Shown: positions 1 through 11,710, counted from the stretch's first letter. The stretch is 64,000 nt of DNA from Dactylorhiza incarnata (GCA_033032865.1 JAWHQI010000001.1:4424001-4488000), one strand, 5' to 3'. Notes: a model not told the origin generated them from the sequence alone. Numbers and translations: made by a program.

Positions 1-847
1 CTCGCACTTTGGAGCAAAGAATCCTGAGGCACGACTACTTCTGGCCGACTATTCGGAAGGATGCCGAAGCCTTTTCTAGGAAATGCCAAAAATGCTAGTT
101 GTTCGCCCCTCTGCAATTATAGTCGGCTTGTCAGCTTCGTTCCATTACGTCCTCATGGTCGTTCGCTATCTGGTGAATGGATCTGATAGGCCCCTTTCCC
201 CAGGCTAGTGGACAGGGGAAGTTTGTTCTCGTCATGATCGACTATTTCTCCAAGTGGATCGAGGCCAAAGCTCTGGCCAAGACCACCTCTCAAGTCATGA
301 AGAAATTAATCTGGGGATAAATAGCTTGTAGGTTCGGGATCCCTCTCGCCATCGTCACCAACAACGATGCGCAATTTGTCAGTTTAGAGCTAGAGGATTT
401 CTGCAAGCAATTGGGGACCGATCTCCGGTTTGCCTCAGTACATGATCCCAGGAGCAACGGACAGGTGGAGGCCGCCAACAAGCTGATTATCAACCTCCTT
501 AAGAAGAAGGTCAAGAACCTGAGAGGAGACTGGGCTGACCAGCTTCCTTCGGTCCAATGGGCTCTGAGAACCACTCCTAATTCAACCACTGGAGAGACCC
601 ATTTCAAAATCTCTCATGAGTCTGATGCTCTCATCCCGATAGAGTTCGAGGTTAGAAGTCCCAGAGTAGTTGTGGCGGGAGAGAGAGATGAAGAATGGCG
701 GCAGGAAAATGAGGAGACTCAAAAGCTATCTCTCGACTACATTGAAGAGCTTCGGGACTTAGCCTCGGATAGGCAAGAAGAGATAAATAGAATAATGGCG
801 AAATACTTTGACAAGTATGTCCGCCTCAAGCACTTCCAAGTCGGTGA
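1..847 (+). pseudogene. Tat-L pol: integrase fragment, broken
   Basis: Translates, with stops, as a gypsy integrase. It shows the end of the HHCC zinc finger (KCQKC near 85-105), a catalytic core with first Asp in VMIDYFSKWIEA (about 230-265), then TNNDAQF (about 357-378), where Tat and other gypsy enzymes have TDNGxQF, and the NGQVEAANK segment with the catalytic Glu (about 457-482). The second catalytic Asp reads Asn here, so the enzyme would be inactive even without the stops, which include one near 320. The longest open stretch is 411-914, whose last codons are RE1 LTR sequence. The reading frame resumes at 10400 beyond RE1. The matching region of Tat-R (62.0-62.7 kb, - strand) keeps the Asp. 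Confidence 0.85.
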
Positions 848-852
848 CCTCG

Positions 853-2033
853 TGTTGGAACATGGTCTTCCGCATCTCCTAGGTTTGAGAATAACAAATC
901 CTGTGTGTATTTGATCTTGTGTGTTTAAGTGTGCAGGAAAAGTCCACATGACTCAAGGATGGTTGTCCCCAAAATTGAGGCCAGAATTCCAACATGGCCA
1001 CTAGCGTCGGCGGTAGCGATAACGCCTGGCGCTAGCGATGATTAACGCAATTCCGGCGGCTTATATAGAAGGAGCTAGCGCCCGGCGGTAGCCACTAGCG
1101 CTGGAGGTAGCATGGCGCACAAGAGGCATAGAGCAAAATGTTGCCGCGGATTGAAGATCCTGCCGCGCAAAATGTTACTAAATCAGGGGTAGCGCCCAGC
1201 GGTAGCTACTAGCGCTGGCGGTAGCATGGCGCGCAAGAGGCATAGAGCAAAATGTTGCCGCAGATTGAAGATGCTGCCGCGCAAAACATTACTTAATCAG
1301 GGATAGCGCCGGCGGTAGCGGTAGCGCCGACGGTAGCGCTTTGGCTATACAAGGACCCCCTCTCCTCTTGTTTTCGTGACACCTATTGCATACACCTCAG
1401 AGAGAGAGTGCTAGAATTCCAGAGGCTTGTCTTGGCCAAAATTTGAGGTCCTGGCGAAGCTCTGCCAACTTCTGAAGGAGGATTCCATCACGCCGAATCC
1501 AAACGAAGTCTGCTTCGACAAACGCTGATTCTCCAGCGGATCTTCACCTCCACTTTCAGAAGTTCATCTTAAGGGAGTTTTTATTATTTTATTTATCTTT
1601 CTTTGTAAACGGTAGTGAAATCGCCTCGTGTTGGCGACTAGGTCTTGGGTAGGACTTAGGGCTGAAATTCGCCTCGTGTTGGCGACTAGATCTAGGCTAG
1701 GTCTAGGGGGTGCTCGAGGCCACATCTGGGGAAGGACTGGCTAGAGCGGCTTGAGGCCGAATCCAAGGAGGAGAAGGCTAGGGCCACCGGTTCGTTGGGA
1801 AGCGAGTCGGGATAGAAAACAAAACGAGCTTTTATTATTCGCCTCCGATCTCTAGCGTCGTAGAGATCAAGTTTTGTAAAACTTATTTAATATTAATAAA
1901 TCTTGTCTCTCTTTTTGTTTTACTTGACTTCTTGTTTTAATATTGCACTATTCCCAAGTTTTTCTAAATAAAAGCTAAAGTTTTTTTAAAACCCTTATTC
2001 ACCCCTACTCTAAGGGCGCCTACCGATCCAACA
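853..2033 (+). repeat. RE1 5' LTR
   Basis: Starts TGTTGG and ends CCAACA. The first half (about 1000-1345) carries repeated near-palindromes of the form CTAGCGCCGGCGGTAG. A degenerate TATA position, TATACAAGG, is at 1346-1354; the 3' LTR has TATAAAAGG at the same place. The right end has the pyrimidine-rich CACCCCTACTCTAAGGGCGCC stretch shared, in longer C-runs, by the other copia LTRs here. Confidence 0.95.
1346..1354 (+). promoter_or_regulatory. RE1 5' LTR TATA box, altered
   Basis: TATACAAGG lies where the 3' LTR has TATAAAAGG (9707-9715), so this copy of the promoter carries an A-to-C change. Transcription would start some 30 bp downstream, near the CTCCTCTTG stretch. The role is inferred from position and the sister LTR. 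Confidence 0.6.
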
Positions 2034-2035
2034 AG

Positions 2036-2047
2036 TGGTATCAGAGG
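2036..2047 (+). promoter_or_regulatory. RE1 primer-binding site (initiator Met tRNA type)
   Basis: TGGTATCAGAGG two bases after the LTR end. It matches the usual copia PBS complementary to the 3' end of initiator methionine tRNA, except for the last base. Confidence 0.95.
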
Positions 2048-2083
2048 CAGGTTTTGTTCCAATCGGCTTAACAACCGGGAACA

Positions 2084-3969
2084 ATGGCGTCTCATGATCT
2101 CGCTTTCTCGGAGGGTCAAGGGATTAGTCGACCACCTCTCTTTACTGGGTCAGATTTTAACTATTGGAAAAATAGAATGATGTGCTTTCTTATGACGATG
2201 GATGTAGAAGTCTGGAATATGGTAGAAGTCAGATACTCTCCTCCTACAACTGTAGTGGGAGAGGCAACATTATTAAAACCTAAAGATAAATGGGACGATA
2301 GCGACAAACTAAGGTGTAAAAATAATGCAAAAGCAATGAACGCCTTATATTGTGCCCTAAATAGGACTGAATTTAATAGAATTTCTGCTTGCACTACTGC
2401 TTATGATATTTGGAATCAATTAAAAGTAACTCACGAAGGTACATCGCAGGTGAAAGATGCCAAGCTGTTTCAACTGGAATCTGAATACGAGAAATTCAGG
2501 ATGGACACAGAAGAGGACATCAACTCAATGTACACTCGCTTCACAAAGATCGTCAACGCATCCAAGGCACTTCGAAAGACCTACTCCGACGGGGACTTGG
2601 TGAGGAAAATTCTTCGTTCCTTACCTCCAAGGTTCAATCCGAAGGTGACGGCCATCTCGGAGTCGCACAACTTAAGAACGCTCCAGATCGAGAATCTCAT
2701 TGAGAATCTCAAAACCCATGAGGTAGAACTACAAATTCAACATGACAAATACAACAAGGAGCCGAAGAAAAAGGCGTTGGCGCTGACATCAAAGAAGGAG
2801 TGCATCAAAGAGGACGATGATGATGAAGAAGGACTCCTGGTGAAGAATTTCAAGAAGTTCATCAGAAATCCAGAGAGAAGGAACACATTCCGAAAATTCT
2901 TCCAAAAGGATACTCGACGAAAGGGATCCTCCTCTTCATCGAAGAAAGAAAAAGGAAGCATTGACGAAGAAGAAAGGCCACCTCCAGAATGCTATCACTG
3001 CAGAAAAACCGGGCACATTCGGAGCCAGTGCCCAAAATACCAAAAGGAGCGGAAAGAACAAAAGAAAGCAAAAGAGAGGAAGAAAGTGTTGAAGGCCGCT
3101 ACTTGGGATGACTCCTCCCCTGAAGAGTCAAACGGTTCTGAGTCAAGTAGCGAGGAGGAAGCAAACTTGTGCTTAATGGCCAAAAGCGACGATGACGACA
3201 CCAGTGTTCTTAGCAACACTGAGGTATCTCCTCCTACCTTTGAAGAAGTTTATGATAAATTTGTTTTATTAAATCATGAAAATGAATCTATTATAAAAGA
3301 AAATCGTAAGCTCACAAAAAAATTAGTCTCTCTTGAAAAAAGAAAAGTTTCATGTCAAGAATGTGAACACTCTTTATTTAAGATAAAAGAACTTGATGTT
3401 TCTCTCTCTAATGCCCTTTCACAAAACAAAATCATTGCAAAAGAAAAAGGGGACTTAGAGAGAAAATTGAAAACTTCTATATTACAAATTGAAAAGAACA
3501 AAAAAGGATTTGAAAATAAATGTGTTATGATTGTTCAAGAAAATACGTCTCTTAAAAAACAAAATCAAAATCTCAATTTAGCCATAAACAAATTCGGGAT
3601 TGGTCAAAATCCCTGGATATGCTTCTGGGTAATCAATGCTTTGGGTCTGGAAAATTCAGACTCGGATATAAAAGTGAACACCACTGCACGGCGCTAGCTA
3701 CTAACGCCGGCGGTAGCTCTAATGTTAAAAATTCTTCTGGTTTTTCTAATGTACAAACATCATCCAGCAAGGGCAACGTAGAAACTCAGAAAAGGGTCTC
3801 AACCCCCTTTATTTCGTGTGCTAATTGTCTTAAATTTGGACACACGTCTGGCTCTTGCAGGAATATAAAACAGCGATCTATAAAACAAATCTGGGTACCT
3901 AAGAAAACCACTTACTCTATGGGTGGTACCTCTTGGGTATCCGGATCTTTACTCTCATCTTCTTTCTAG
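2084..3969 (+). CDS. gag: RE1 gag polyprotein (one frameshift)
   Basis: Structural protein that forms the virus-like particle and binds RNA. The ATG at 2084 lies shortly after the PBS. The N-terminal capsid region includes NYWKNRMMCFLM; a zinc knuckle CYHCRKTGHIRSQC (CX2CX4HX4C) lies near residue 305; an acidic Ser/Glu stretch and a Lys/Glu-rich coiled coil (about residues 380-500) follow. A second knuckle, CANCLKFGHTSGSC, lies near 3821-3862. The first frame runs to 3697, but the family-like sequence (MLLGNQ and on) moves to another frame from about 3610-3620, so a one-base indel there probably broke an originally continuous gag. It ends with TAG at 3967-3969, in frame with pol. Two zinc knuckles and the long coiled coil fit the Sirevirus type. 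Confidence 0.9.
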
Positions 3970-6900
3970 ATTTGCAGGAAGGCTAAGGAAACGGAAGACG
4001 TGTGGTATTTGGACTCAGGCTGCTCCAAACACATGACGGACAATAAAGCAAAATTCCTTAGCCTAGAAAAGAAGAAAGGAGGAATAGTGATGTTTGGCGA
4101 TAACGGTAAAGGAAGGATCATGGGAGTTGGTACAGTGGGTAACGCATCTTTTCTTATATCAAATGTACTTTATGTGCAAGGATTAAAACATAACCTAATA
4201 TCTATAAGTCAACTGTGTGATAAAGGTTTAGACGTACTTTTTGAATCTTCCACTAACCTTTGCAAGATTGTTAATCCTAAAACAAAATATGTGTTATTAA
4301 CTGCACCTAGAATTCATAATGTTTACATAGTTTCATTTCATGATCTTTCTAAATCTTCTATAAAATGTTTTATAACGAAAAATGATGAATTAGAATTATG
4401 GCATAGACGCTTAGGTCACGCTAGTACAAAGCTCATCTTAAAACTAGCAAAAAGAGAATTGATTAGAGGATTGCCTAAGTTAATTGGAAATTTATCTTCA
4501 TTATGCTCTCCATGCCAAAAAGGCAAATTTTCTAAGTCATCTTTTAAAAGCAAAAACGAAATTTCTACATCAAAACCTCTGCAATTAATTCATCTGGATC
4601 TCTTTGGTCCCGTTAACACTGCGAGTCTTGGTGGTAGATTATACACTTATGTTCTAATTGATGACTATTCAAGATATTGTTGGACTTTATTTCTCTCCTC
4701 CAAATCTGATGCGTTTTGCAAATTTTCAAAATTATGTACTCGCATTCAAAATGAATTAGATTTAAAAATAAAATGCATTCGCTCAGATCATGGAGGCGAA
4801 TTTGAAAATGAAAATTTTAAATCTTCTTGTGACATGTTAGGTATTAAGCATGAGTTCTCCGCTCCACGCACACCTCAACAAAATGGTGTTGTAGAATGGA
4901 AAAATAGGACAATACAAGAACTTGCACGAACCATGCTATCTGAATATAAATTACCTAAGTCCTTTTGGGCCGAAGCCGTAAGCACTGCATGCTATGTAAT
5001 GAATAGAGTCATGCTTCGCCCATCATTAAATCTCACACCATATGAACTTTACTATCAAAAGAAACCTAATGTGTTGTATTTTAAAGTATTTGGATGTAAA
5101 TGCTTCATTCTTAATACAAAAGATTCTCTAGGAAAATTTGACAAAAAATGCGATGAAGGAATATTTCTTGGTTATTCTTCAACTAGTAAAGCATATAGAA
5201 TATTTAATAAAAGATCAAGTAAAGTTGAAGAATCAATTAATGTTAGATATGATGAATTTATTCCATGTGCAGAGAAGCTCCCTACAGGTACAGATGATGA
5301 ACCTTTGCCATCCTTGGAGCACGACGAAGAAGAACCCTCCAAAGAAGAGGAGGAGAAGTCCAAGGAAGATGAATTCGTACCTCCAAGCGTGTTAAACTTC
5401 TCCAAAAATCATCCAAAAGAGCTCATCATTGGGGAACCTTCCTCTGGGGTGAGAACTCGATCCTCTCTTCATGAAACATTTTCAAATATTTGCTTTGTGT
5501 CTGAAATCGAACCTAAAAACGTTTCCACCGCTTTAAATGACGAATTTTGGTTCTTGGCTATGAATGAAGAGTTAGGTCAATTCGAAAGAAATAAAGTTTG
5601 GAATTTAGTAGAAAGACCATCTAATCATCCAATTATTGGAGTAAAATAGATTTTTAAAAATAAATTAGATGGTGAATCTAGGATTGTAAGAAATAAAGCC
5701 CGCCTTGTTGCTCAAGGTTATTCTCAAATCGAGAGGGTAGATTTTGAAGAAACTTTTGCACCCGTTGCTCGCTTAGAATCTATACGAATATTTTTGGCAT
5801 TTGTGAGTTTTAAACAAATAAAATTATTTCAAATGGATGTTAAAAGTGCTTTTTTAAACGGGTATATTAAAGAAGAAGTTTATGTAGAACAACCCCCCGG
5901 TTTCATAAATGAAAAATTTCCAAATCATATGTACAAATTAGAAAAAGTGCTTTATGGTTTAAAACAAGCGCCCCGTGCATGGTATGATCGACTCACATCG
6001 TTTTTGTTAGAGCACGGTTATGTTATGGGATGTGCAGACAACACACTCTTCATTAAGCATAAAAATAATGAATTAATTATTCTACAAATATATGTTGATG
6101 ATATCATTTTTGGAGCCACTAATGAAGAGTTGTGTAATGAAGTAGTCTTAATAATGAAAAATGAATTTGAAATGAGTCTTGTAGGAGAACTATCATATTT
6201 TCTTGGTTTTCAAATCTCACAAAGAACTGATGGTATTTTTATTTGTCAATCAAAATATGTTCACGATATGCTTAAACGATTTGGATTTGAAAATCTTAAA
6301 CAAGCTTCTACCCCTATGAGTGCTTCTTTAAAACTAGGAAAAGATGAATCTGGAATTTCCATTGATCAAACGCTATATAGAGGAATGATAGGATCTCTTC
6401 TTTATTTAAGTGCATCTAGACCAGATATAATGTTTGTCGTATGTTTATGTGCTCGCTTTCAAGCCGATCCAAAAGAATCTCATTTAAAAGCGGTAAAACG
6501 AATTTTTCGTTATCTAATAGGGTCATCTAAATTAGGATTATGGTACCCACACAATGACTCTTTCACGCTCCACGGCTATTCCGATTCGGACTACGCCGGG
6601 TGTTCACTAGATAGAAAAAGCACTAGCGGTACATGTCACTTTTTAGGACCCTCTTTAGTTGCTTGGTCTAGTAGAAAACAATCTTCAGTTGCACTCTCCA
6701 CCACGGAGGCCGAAAATATAGCACTTGGTAGTTGTTGTGCACAAGCGTTATGGATGAGCCAAACACTAGAGGACTTTGGATTTCATCTCAAAAACATAGA
6801 TCTTAAATGTGACAACAAAAGTGCAATAGACCTCACATATAATCCCGTACACCATTCTAGATCCAAACACATCGACGTTCGTCATCATTTCATTAGGGAT

Positions 6901-7032
6901 CACATTAAGAAAGAAAATGTAAAAGTAAGCTTCATTGGGACGAACTCTCAACTTGCTGACATATTTACTAAACCCCTTCCCGATGCAAGATTTCGATTAT
7001 TACGACTTGAATTAGGTGTCCTAGATCTTTGA
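3970..7032 (+). CDS. pol: RE1 pol: protease, integrase, RT, RNase H (one internal stop)
   Basis: Copia-order polyprotein in the same frame as the end of gag, behind the gag TAG. Protease [12 protein letters not shown] starts near 4003. The pre-integrase zinc motif spans about 4396-4520 (WHRRLGH to CSPCQKGK). The integrase core has D in HLDLFGP, D in RSDHGGEF and E in NGVVEWKN, the last with W in place of the usual R after E. Reverse transcriptase runs from about 5545, with [10 protein letters not shown] and an intact YVDD near 6091-6102. RNase H includes YSDSDYAGC and DRKSTSG (about 6575-6630), then [10 protein letters not shown] and a C-terminal ADIFTKPLP. The only break I see is TAG at 5647-5649, where a conserved Trp is expected. 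All catalytic residues are otherwise present. Confidence 0.93.
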
Positions 7033-9209
7033 AGTTAAAACATGCTCACAAATACAATTTTCTTCATTTTTAACCATCCAAAACATCTCCTAAAAATCTG
7101 CAACTTCAGCATGGAACTACTATTGGGACACTTAATCAAGATCCAAAATTAAAATTTCCAAAATCCTAAAAAATCGTTCACTGTCTCCTGCGCTAGTGCT
7201 ACCGCAGGCGCTAGTGTCCATGTTCATTTTTCTGTGATTTTAAAATTTTGAAAAATTTCTAAAAATATATTAATCTATATTTTCTACTTAGTTTTGCACT
7301 TCTGTGTTTCTTTATTTTTTGAAAAACCAAATACAAAACTACAAAAACCAAATTACAAGAAATATGTTTTTCTTTTTCGCTTGTGTTGTTTCCTTTGTTT
7401 AAAGTTCATCTTTATGCATAAATCAAATATAAAAATTACAAAAGCAAAAATTACAAAAATATGCTTTTATTTGCTAAAATCAAATACAAAAATATAAAAC
7501 TTTAAAACTATAAAAAAACTGTATGATTTTTGTGAAAAATCAAGCATGATTTAATCTATTATTTAGAAATTCTACAATGTTGCAATTTATCTTTTCAAAC
7601 TACTTGGACATTGTCTTTCTTCATGCTTTGATATATCTATTCAAATGTGCATCAATTATAGTTTAAAAGTTGTGTAGGATCAAGCTTAGCATGCCTCTAA
7701 GTATGAGAAATGTTTTATGTTTGATAATGATATTTATTCACTCACCTTTTTTTTGCATTGTCTACAATGTATTTAATCTAAGAATGCTTGTGTATGTTTT
7801 GTATTAGTACAAATAAATTAAAATTGCACAAGTATCTTACCTACACTCCTTTATTTTGCACTCTTAAAAGTTAAGAAAAGTGGTTTATTTCTTTCAAAAA
7901 TTATAATGGTTTGCAAAAACAAGTGTATTCGGAGAACTTTGTGCAAAAAAATATCATAAATTAACAAAGATAACTCCACCAAGCACTACTTGAACCTCCT
8001 GATAAGTCTTAATAAGCATTGTGAGGTTGAGCACCTTGGAAAGAATAGTAAAGTGTCTTGTGCAAACCATAGCTTTCTTTCAAAATAAAAACCACTTACT
8101 CTTAAGTACACCGGATCACCAGTTTTAATATTAAATTTAAATATGTGATCCCCCAAGCACTACTTTGCACCCTGATAAGTCTTGATGAGCATTGTATGTG
8201 CAGAGCACCTTAGTAGTTGTACTTTTTATTGTGCATTAAAGTGTGTGGAAGTAATCTTATTTGTGTTTTATTGTGCTCGTACTCTACATATTTCTTGTAT
8301 TTTTTGATTAAAACATTTGTTTACATTACTCAAAAATACACTTTTGTGCACATCATTATCTTCCATAACACTTCTTCTCATGAGTATTGGATCCTAATGC
8401 TAATTCTATATTACTCTTTCTTTATGAAATGCACTAGATAACCTAGCATGTGTTCTACAATGTTTTGAATGTTTTTGGAATTATGAATTAAAGTAACATT
8501 GTAGTAATTTCTTTTTGATAAACATTATTTCATGCTTGGTTATTATCAAATTTAAAGATCTAACTGCAAAATGATTTACAAAAACATCATCTTTTGTGAA
8601 CTTTAACTCATATTGGATTATCATTACTATTTGATGTTTTTTTTGTATTGCTATAAGTCTTCCGCATCTTAACCATATAAGTGTTTTACCTTGCGCTTTC
8701 ATGCTTACTTAATATCTTGTATTCTTTGCATCATCACTTATTCTTAAAAATTCCTATCTTTCATTAAGTGATATATTTACTTGGAACACTTTTTATTGGT
8801 TACTTCAAACATAAAAATTTATTATGCTACAAACTCTGAAAATTTTGTAATGCTTATAACTCTGATCTATTCTAAAACTCCTTATCATTTACTTAAAAAG
8901 CTCGATCATGCCTTCTCTTCTATTTACAAATTCTTTGGTGCTTTGTTTCCCTACCCACTTTTGCTAATAACAAAGGGGGAGAACTAACATGATAAATATA
9001 ACCCGCTATCATAAACCCAACATGACAAATTCAGATGATAGCTTACATATTAGGGGAACATTCACTTAGGGGGAGCATGTATTTAGGGGGAGCAATTCTA
9101 AATGCTAAAAACAATAATTATCCTAAAGTCATCACTCTCACACACACACAAGTATAGTCTCATCATGCTTATTTATTAATGCTTTGATTTATCATTAATG
9201 GATTTGTTA
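7033..9209 (+). other. RE1 3' non-coding region with conserved twin motif
   Basis: AT-rich, without a credible gene. Near 7195-7215 there is a GCTAGT/GCTACCGC palindrome cluster like those of the LTR. At about 7965-8075 and 8140-8215 two related blocks share CTGATAAGTCTTAATAAGC followed by GAGCACCTTGG or a variant. The same two blocks, in the same order, are found in RE3 (about 44720-44960). Near 8962-9100 there are extra PPT-like AGGGGGAG stretches. Confidence 0.8.
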
Positions 9210-9227
9210 TTATCAAAAGGAGGAGTT
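9210..9227 (+). promoter_or_regulatory. RE1 polypurine tract
   Basis: TATCAAAAGGAGGAGTT directly before the 3' LTR primes plus-strand synthesis. Similar purine runs lie upstream: CAAAGGGGGAGAA near 8970, and AGGGGGAGCA near 9070 and 9088. Confidence 0.9.
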
Positions 9228-10399
9228 TGTTGGAACATGGTCTTCCGCATCTCCTAGGTTTGAGAATAACAAATCCTATGTGTATTTGATCTTGTGTGTT
9301 TAAGTGTGCAGGAAAACAAAGTCCATATGACTCAAGGATGGTTGTCCCCAAAATTGAGGCCAGAATTCCAACATGGCCACTAGCGCCGGCGGTAGCGATA
9401 ACGCCTGGCGCTAGCGATGATTAACGCAATTCCGGCGGCTTTTATAGAAGGAGATAGCGCCCGGCGGTAGCTACTAGCATTGGCGGTAGCATGGCGCACA
9501 AGAGGGATAGAGCAAAATATTGCCGCGGATTGAAGATCCTGCCGCGCAAAATGTTACTTAATCAGGGATAGTGCCCGGCGGTAGCTACTAGCGCTGGCGG
9601 TAGCATGGTGCACAAGAGGCATAGAGCAAAATGTTGCCGCGGATTGAAGATCCTGCCACGAAAAACATTACTTAATCAGGGATAGCGCCGGCGATAGCGC
9701 TTTGGCTATAAAAGGACCCCCTCTTCTCTTGTTTTCGTGACACCTATTGCATACACCTCAGAGAGAGAGTGCTAGAATTCCAGAGGCTTGTCTTGGCCGA
9801 AATTTGAGGTCCCAGCGAAGCTCTGCCAACTTCTGAAGGAGGATTCCATCACGCCGAATCCAAACGAAGTCTGCATCGACAAACGCTGATTCTCCAGCAG
9901 ATCTTCGCCTCCACTTTCAGAAGTTCATCTTAAGGGAGTTTTTATTATTTTATTTATCTTTCTTTGTAAACGGTAGTGAAATCGCCTCGTGTTGGCGACT
10001 AGGTCTGGGGTAGGACTTGGGGCTGAAATTTGCCTCGTGTTGGCGACTAGATCTAGGCTAGGTCTAGGGGGTGCTCGAGGCCACATCCGGGGAAGGATTG
10101 GCTAGAGCGGCTTGAGCCCGAATCCAGGGAGGAGAAGGCTAGGGCCACCGGTTCGTGGGGAAGCGAGTCGGGATAGAAAACAAAAAGAGCTTTTATTATT
10201 CGCCTCCGATCTCTAGCGTCATAGAGATCAAGTTTTGTAAAACTTATTTAATATTAATAAAGCTTGTCTCTCTTTTTGTTTTACTTGACTTCTTGTTTTA
10301 ATATTGCACTATTCCAAAGTTTTTCTAAATAAAAGCTAAAGTTTTTTTAAAACCCTTATTCACCCCCCCCCCCCTCTAAGGGCGCCTACCGATCCAACA
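9228..10399 (+). repeat. RE1 3' LTR
   Basis: Second copy of the 1.2-kb LTR, with scattered substitutions and small indels against 853-2033. It has an intact TATAAAAGG box at 9707-9715, GCTAGC/GGTAGC palindromes at about 9375-9700, and a long C-run at about 10363-10376 before CTCTAAGGGCGCC. Confidence 0.95.
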
Positions 10400-10586
10400 C
10401 CTCGTACTAAAGAAGGTGGACGCGGCGTGAAGATCAGCCGCCGTCGGGAAACTCAACCCTAATTGGGAAGGGGCCTTCATCATTCACGAATCATTAGCAA
10501 CTGGCGGATACCGCTTGCGGAAACATGAAGTGGAGCCACTTGGGAGCACCTGGAGCGGCGATGACCTGAAAAGGTTCTACCCCTAA
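10400..10586 (+). pseudogene. Tat-L pol, C-terminal end
   Basis: Continues the integrase interrupted at 852: LKKVD, then with one stop VGKLNPNWEG, GGYRLRKHE and DDLKRFYP before TAA at 10584-10586. Tat-R ends its pol in the same way (GKLNPN, NGAYRLN, DDLKCFFS). This is the usual C-terminal tail of Tat integrases and fixes the end of pol. Confidence 0.85.
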
Positions 10587-10719
10587 TAGGAATGTACATG
10601 TCCCCCTCTTTTTGTAAAATTATTTCACTTCAATGAAATTCCTCGTCCCCTGAAACATGGGCCACGAGAGTTCTTTTTCCGTCTGAAAGTTCTTTTCTAA
10701 AAAAATAAGTAAAAGCGAT

Positions 10720-10915
10720 CTCTACGATCGGCTTGGGGAACAGGCCTCCGGCTAAAACTTTGTAAAAATCTGAGTCGGGTTGTGGGACAGAGCCTCGAGA
10801 GTGAGTTTTCCTAAGACCAAGCCTTTGCATTGACGGTCGAGATCAGCTCCCCCTTGCATGTTGGCCGAGTTACCCCCCGATTGCACTTCTCATCCGACTG
10901 GAAAAGTTATCAGAG
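10720..10915 (+). repeat. Tat-L direct repeat, copy 1 (about 190 bp)
   Basis: Contains CCTAAGACC, GCATTGACGGTC, GATCAGCTCCCCC and TTGGCCGAGTTA, and ends CTTCTCATCCGACTGG. It matches 11131-11316 with moderate divergence and a 411-bp offset. Confidence 0.85.
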
Positions 10916-11130
10916 GAAAACCCGGATGCCAACACTCCAAACTCGGGGAAGAGATGATCAGTTTTACTAGTAGAAGGACCCTTAAATAAAGGTGTCGTTG
11001 TTTTTTAAGAGCTAAAAGCTCGTAGCAAAAGCTAAGCTCGCTTGTCGTTTATTCCAATCATATGAATCGGTGCAGTTAATCCCTCGAATTGTTGAAGTGA
11101 CAGGATGAAGGTCTCCCAACAGCTAAACAA

Positions 11131-11316
11131 CCAAGATAGGGGACAGACCTCCAACTTGACTCTCGTAAAAATCCAAGTTGGGTGATGGGACAGGGCCTCG
11201 GGAGTGCGTTCTCCTAAGACCTACCCTCTGCATTGACGGTCAAGATCAGCTCCCCCCTGCATGTTGGCCGAGTTATCCCCTGATTGCACTTCTCATCCGA
11301 CTAGAGAAGTTATTTG
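11131..11316 (+). repeat. Tat-L direct repeat, copy 2
   Basis: Partner of 10720-10915, with the same ordered blocks (CCTAAGACC, GCATTGACGGTC, GATCAGCTCCCCC, GTTGGCCGAGTTA). The divergence suggests an old duplication inside the element's 3' region. Confidence 0.85.
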
Positions 11317-11505
11317 AGAAGAGTCCATGGTACCCCTCGAGTATCTCCCACAACTCAAGCATCATCAGAAACTTTGAAATAAGCAAGAGTACATATTGGC
11401 GAGCATCTACCATGCGAGTATGTAGGTGCGAGTATGACATATGCGAGTAAGGCGTAATCGTCGATCGACTCGAATATGTCCCAAGGTAACACTAATCGCA
11501 ACGGA

Positions 11506-11613
11506 GAGCACTCAATCTCGCTTCGAGCCTATGAGCTTAGCGAGCACTCAATCTCGCTTCGAGCCTATGATCTTAGGGAGCACTCATCGAGTTCAAGCCT
11601 AAGAGCCTAATCG
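11506..11613 (+). repeat. Tandem repeat, 36-bp unit, three copies
   Basis: GAGCACTCAATCTCGCTTCG begins at 11506 and again at 11542; a third, diverged copy begins at 11578. The period is exactly 36 bp. Confidence 0.85.
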
Positions 11614-11710
11614 ATGCACATAAGAACAAGCGAATACGGGAAGAGCAAGCGAGCAAAAAATTCCCTTTTCTTTCATATATCATGTGTGTAAGTATACATC
11701 TGCAAAAGCT

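Larger units (their letters stand above)
853..10399 (+). mobile_element. RE1: nearly intact Sirevirus-like Ty1/copia retrotransposon
   Basis: Complete 9.5-kb element bounded by LTRs of 1181 and 1172 bp that begin TGTTGGAACATG and end GATCCAACA, with the 5-bp duplication CCTCG at 848-852 and 10400-10404. The order is LTR, PBS, gag, pol (protease, integrase, RT, RNase H), 2.2 kb of AT-rich non-coding DNA, PPT, LTR. Long LTRs, a long gag with coiled coil and two zinc knuckles, several PPT-like motifs before the 3' LTR, and CpG palindromes in the LTR are all described for SIRE/Maximus elements. Pol has one visible nonsense codon and gag one frameshift, so the insertion looks fairly recent. It interrupts the Tat-L integrase gene. 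Confidence 0.95.
10587..11710 (+). other. Tat-L 3' region between pol and the antisense genes
   Basis: No gene seen. It holds two imperfect copies of a segment of about 185 bp and a short tandem array (separate entries). GCGAGTA motifs recur at 11398-11450, in line with the GCGAGTAC/GTACTCGC motif seen throughout Tat-L. Repeats between pol and the 3' LTR are known in Tat elements. Confidence 0.7.

Noticed and set aside
7294..8990. Small ORFs in the RE1 3' region (for example 7294-7497, 8217-8441, 8781-8987)
   Set aside because: AT-rich chance ORFs; not conserved in RE3, whereas the non-coding twin motif is.
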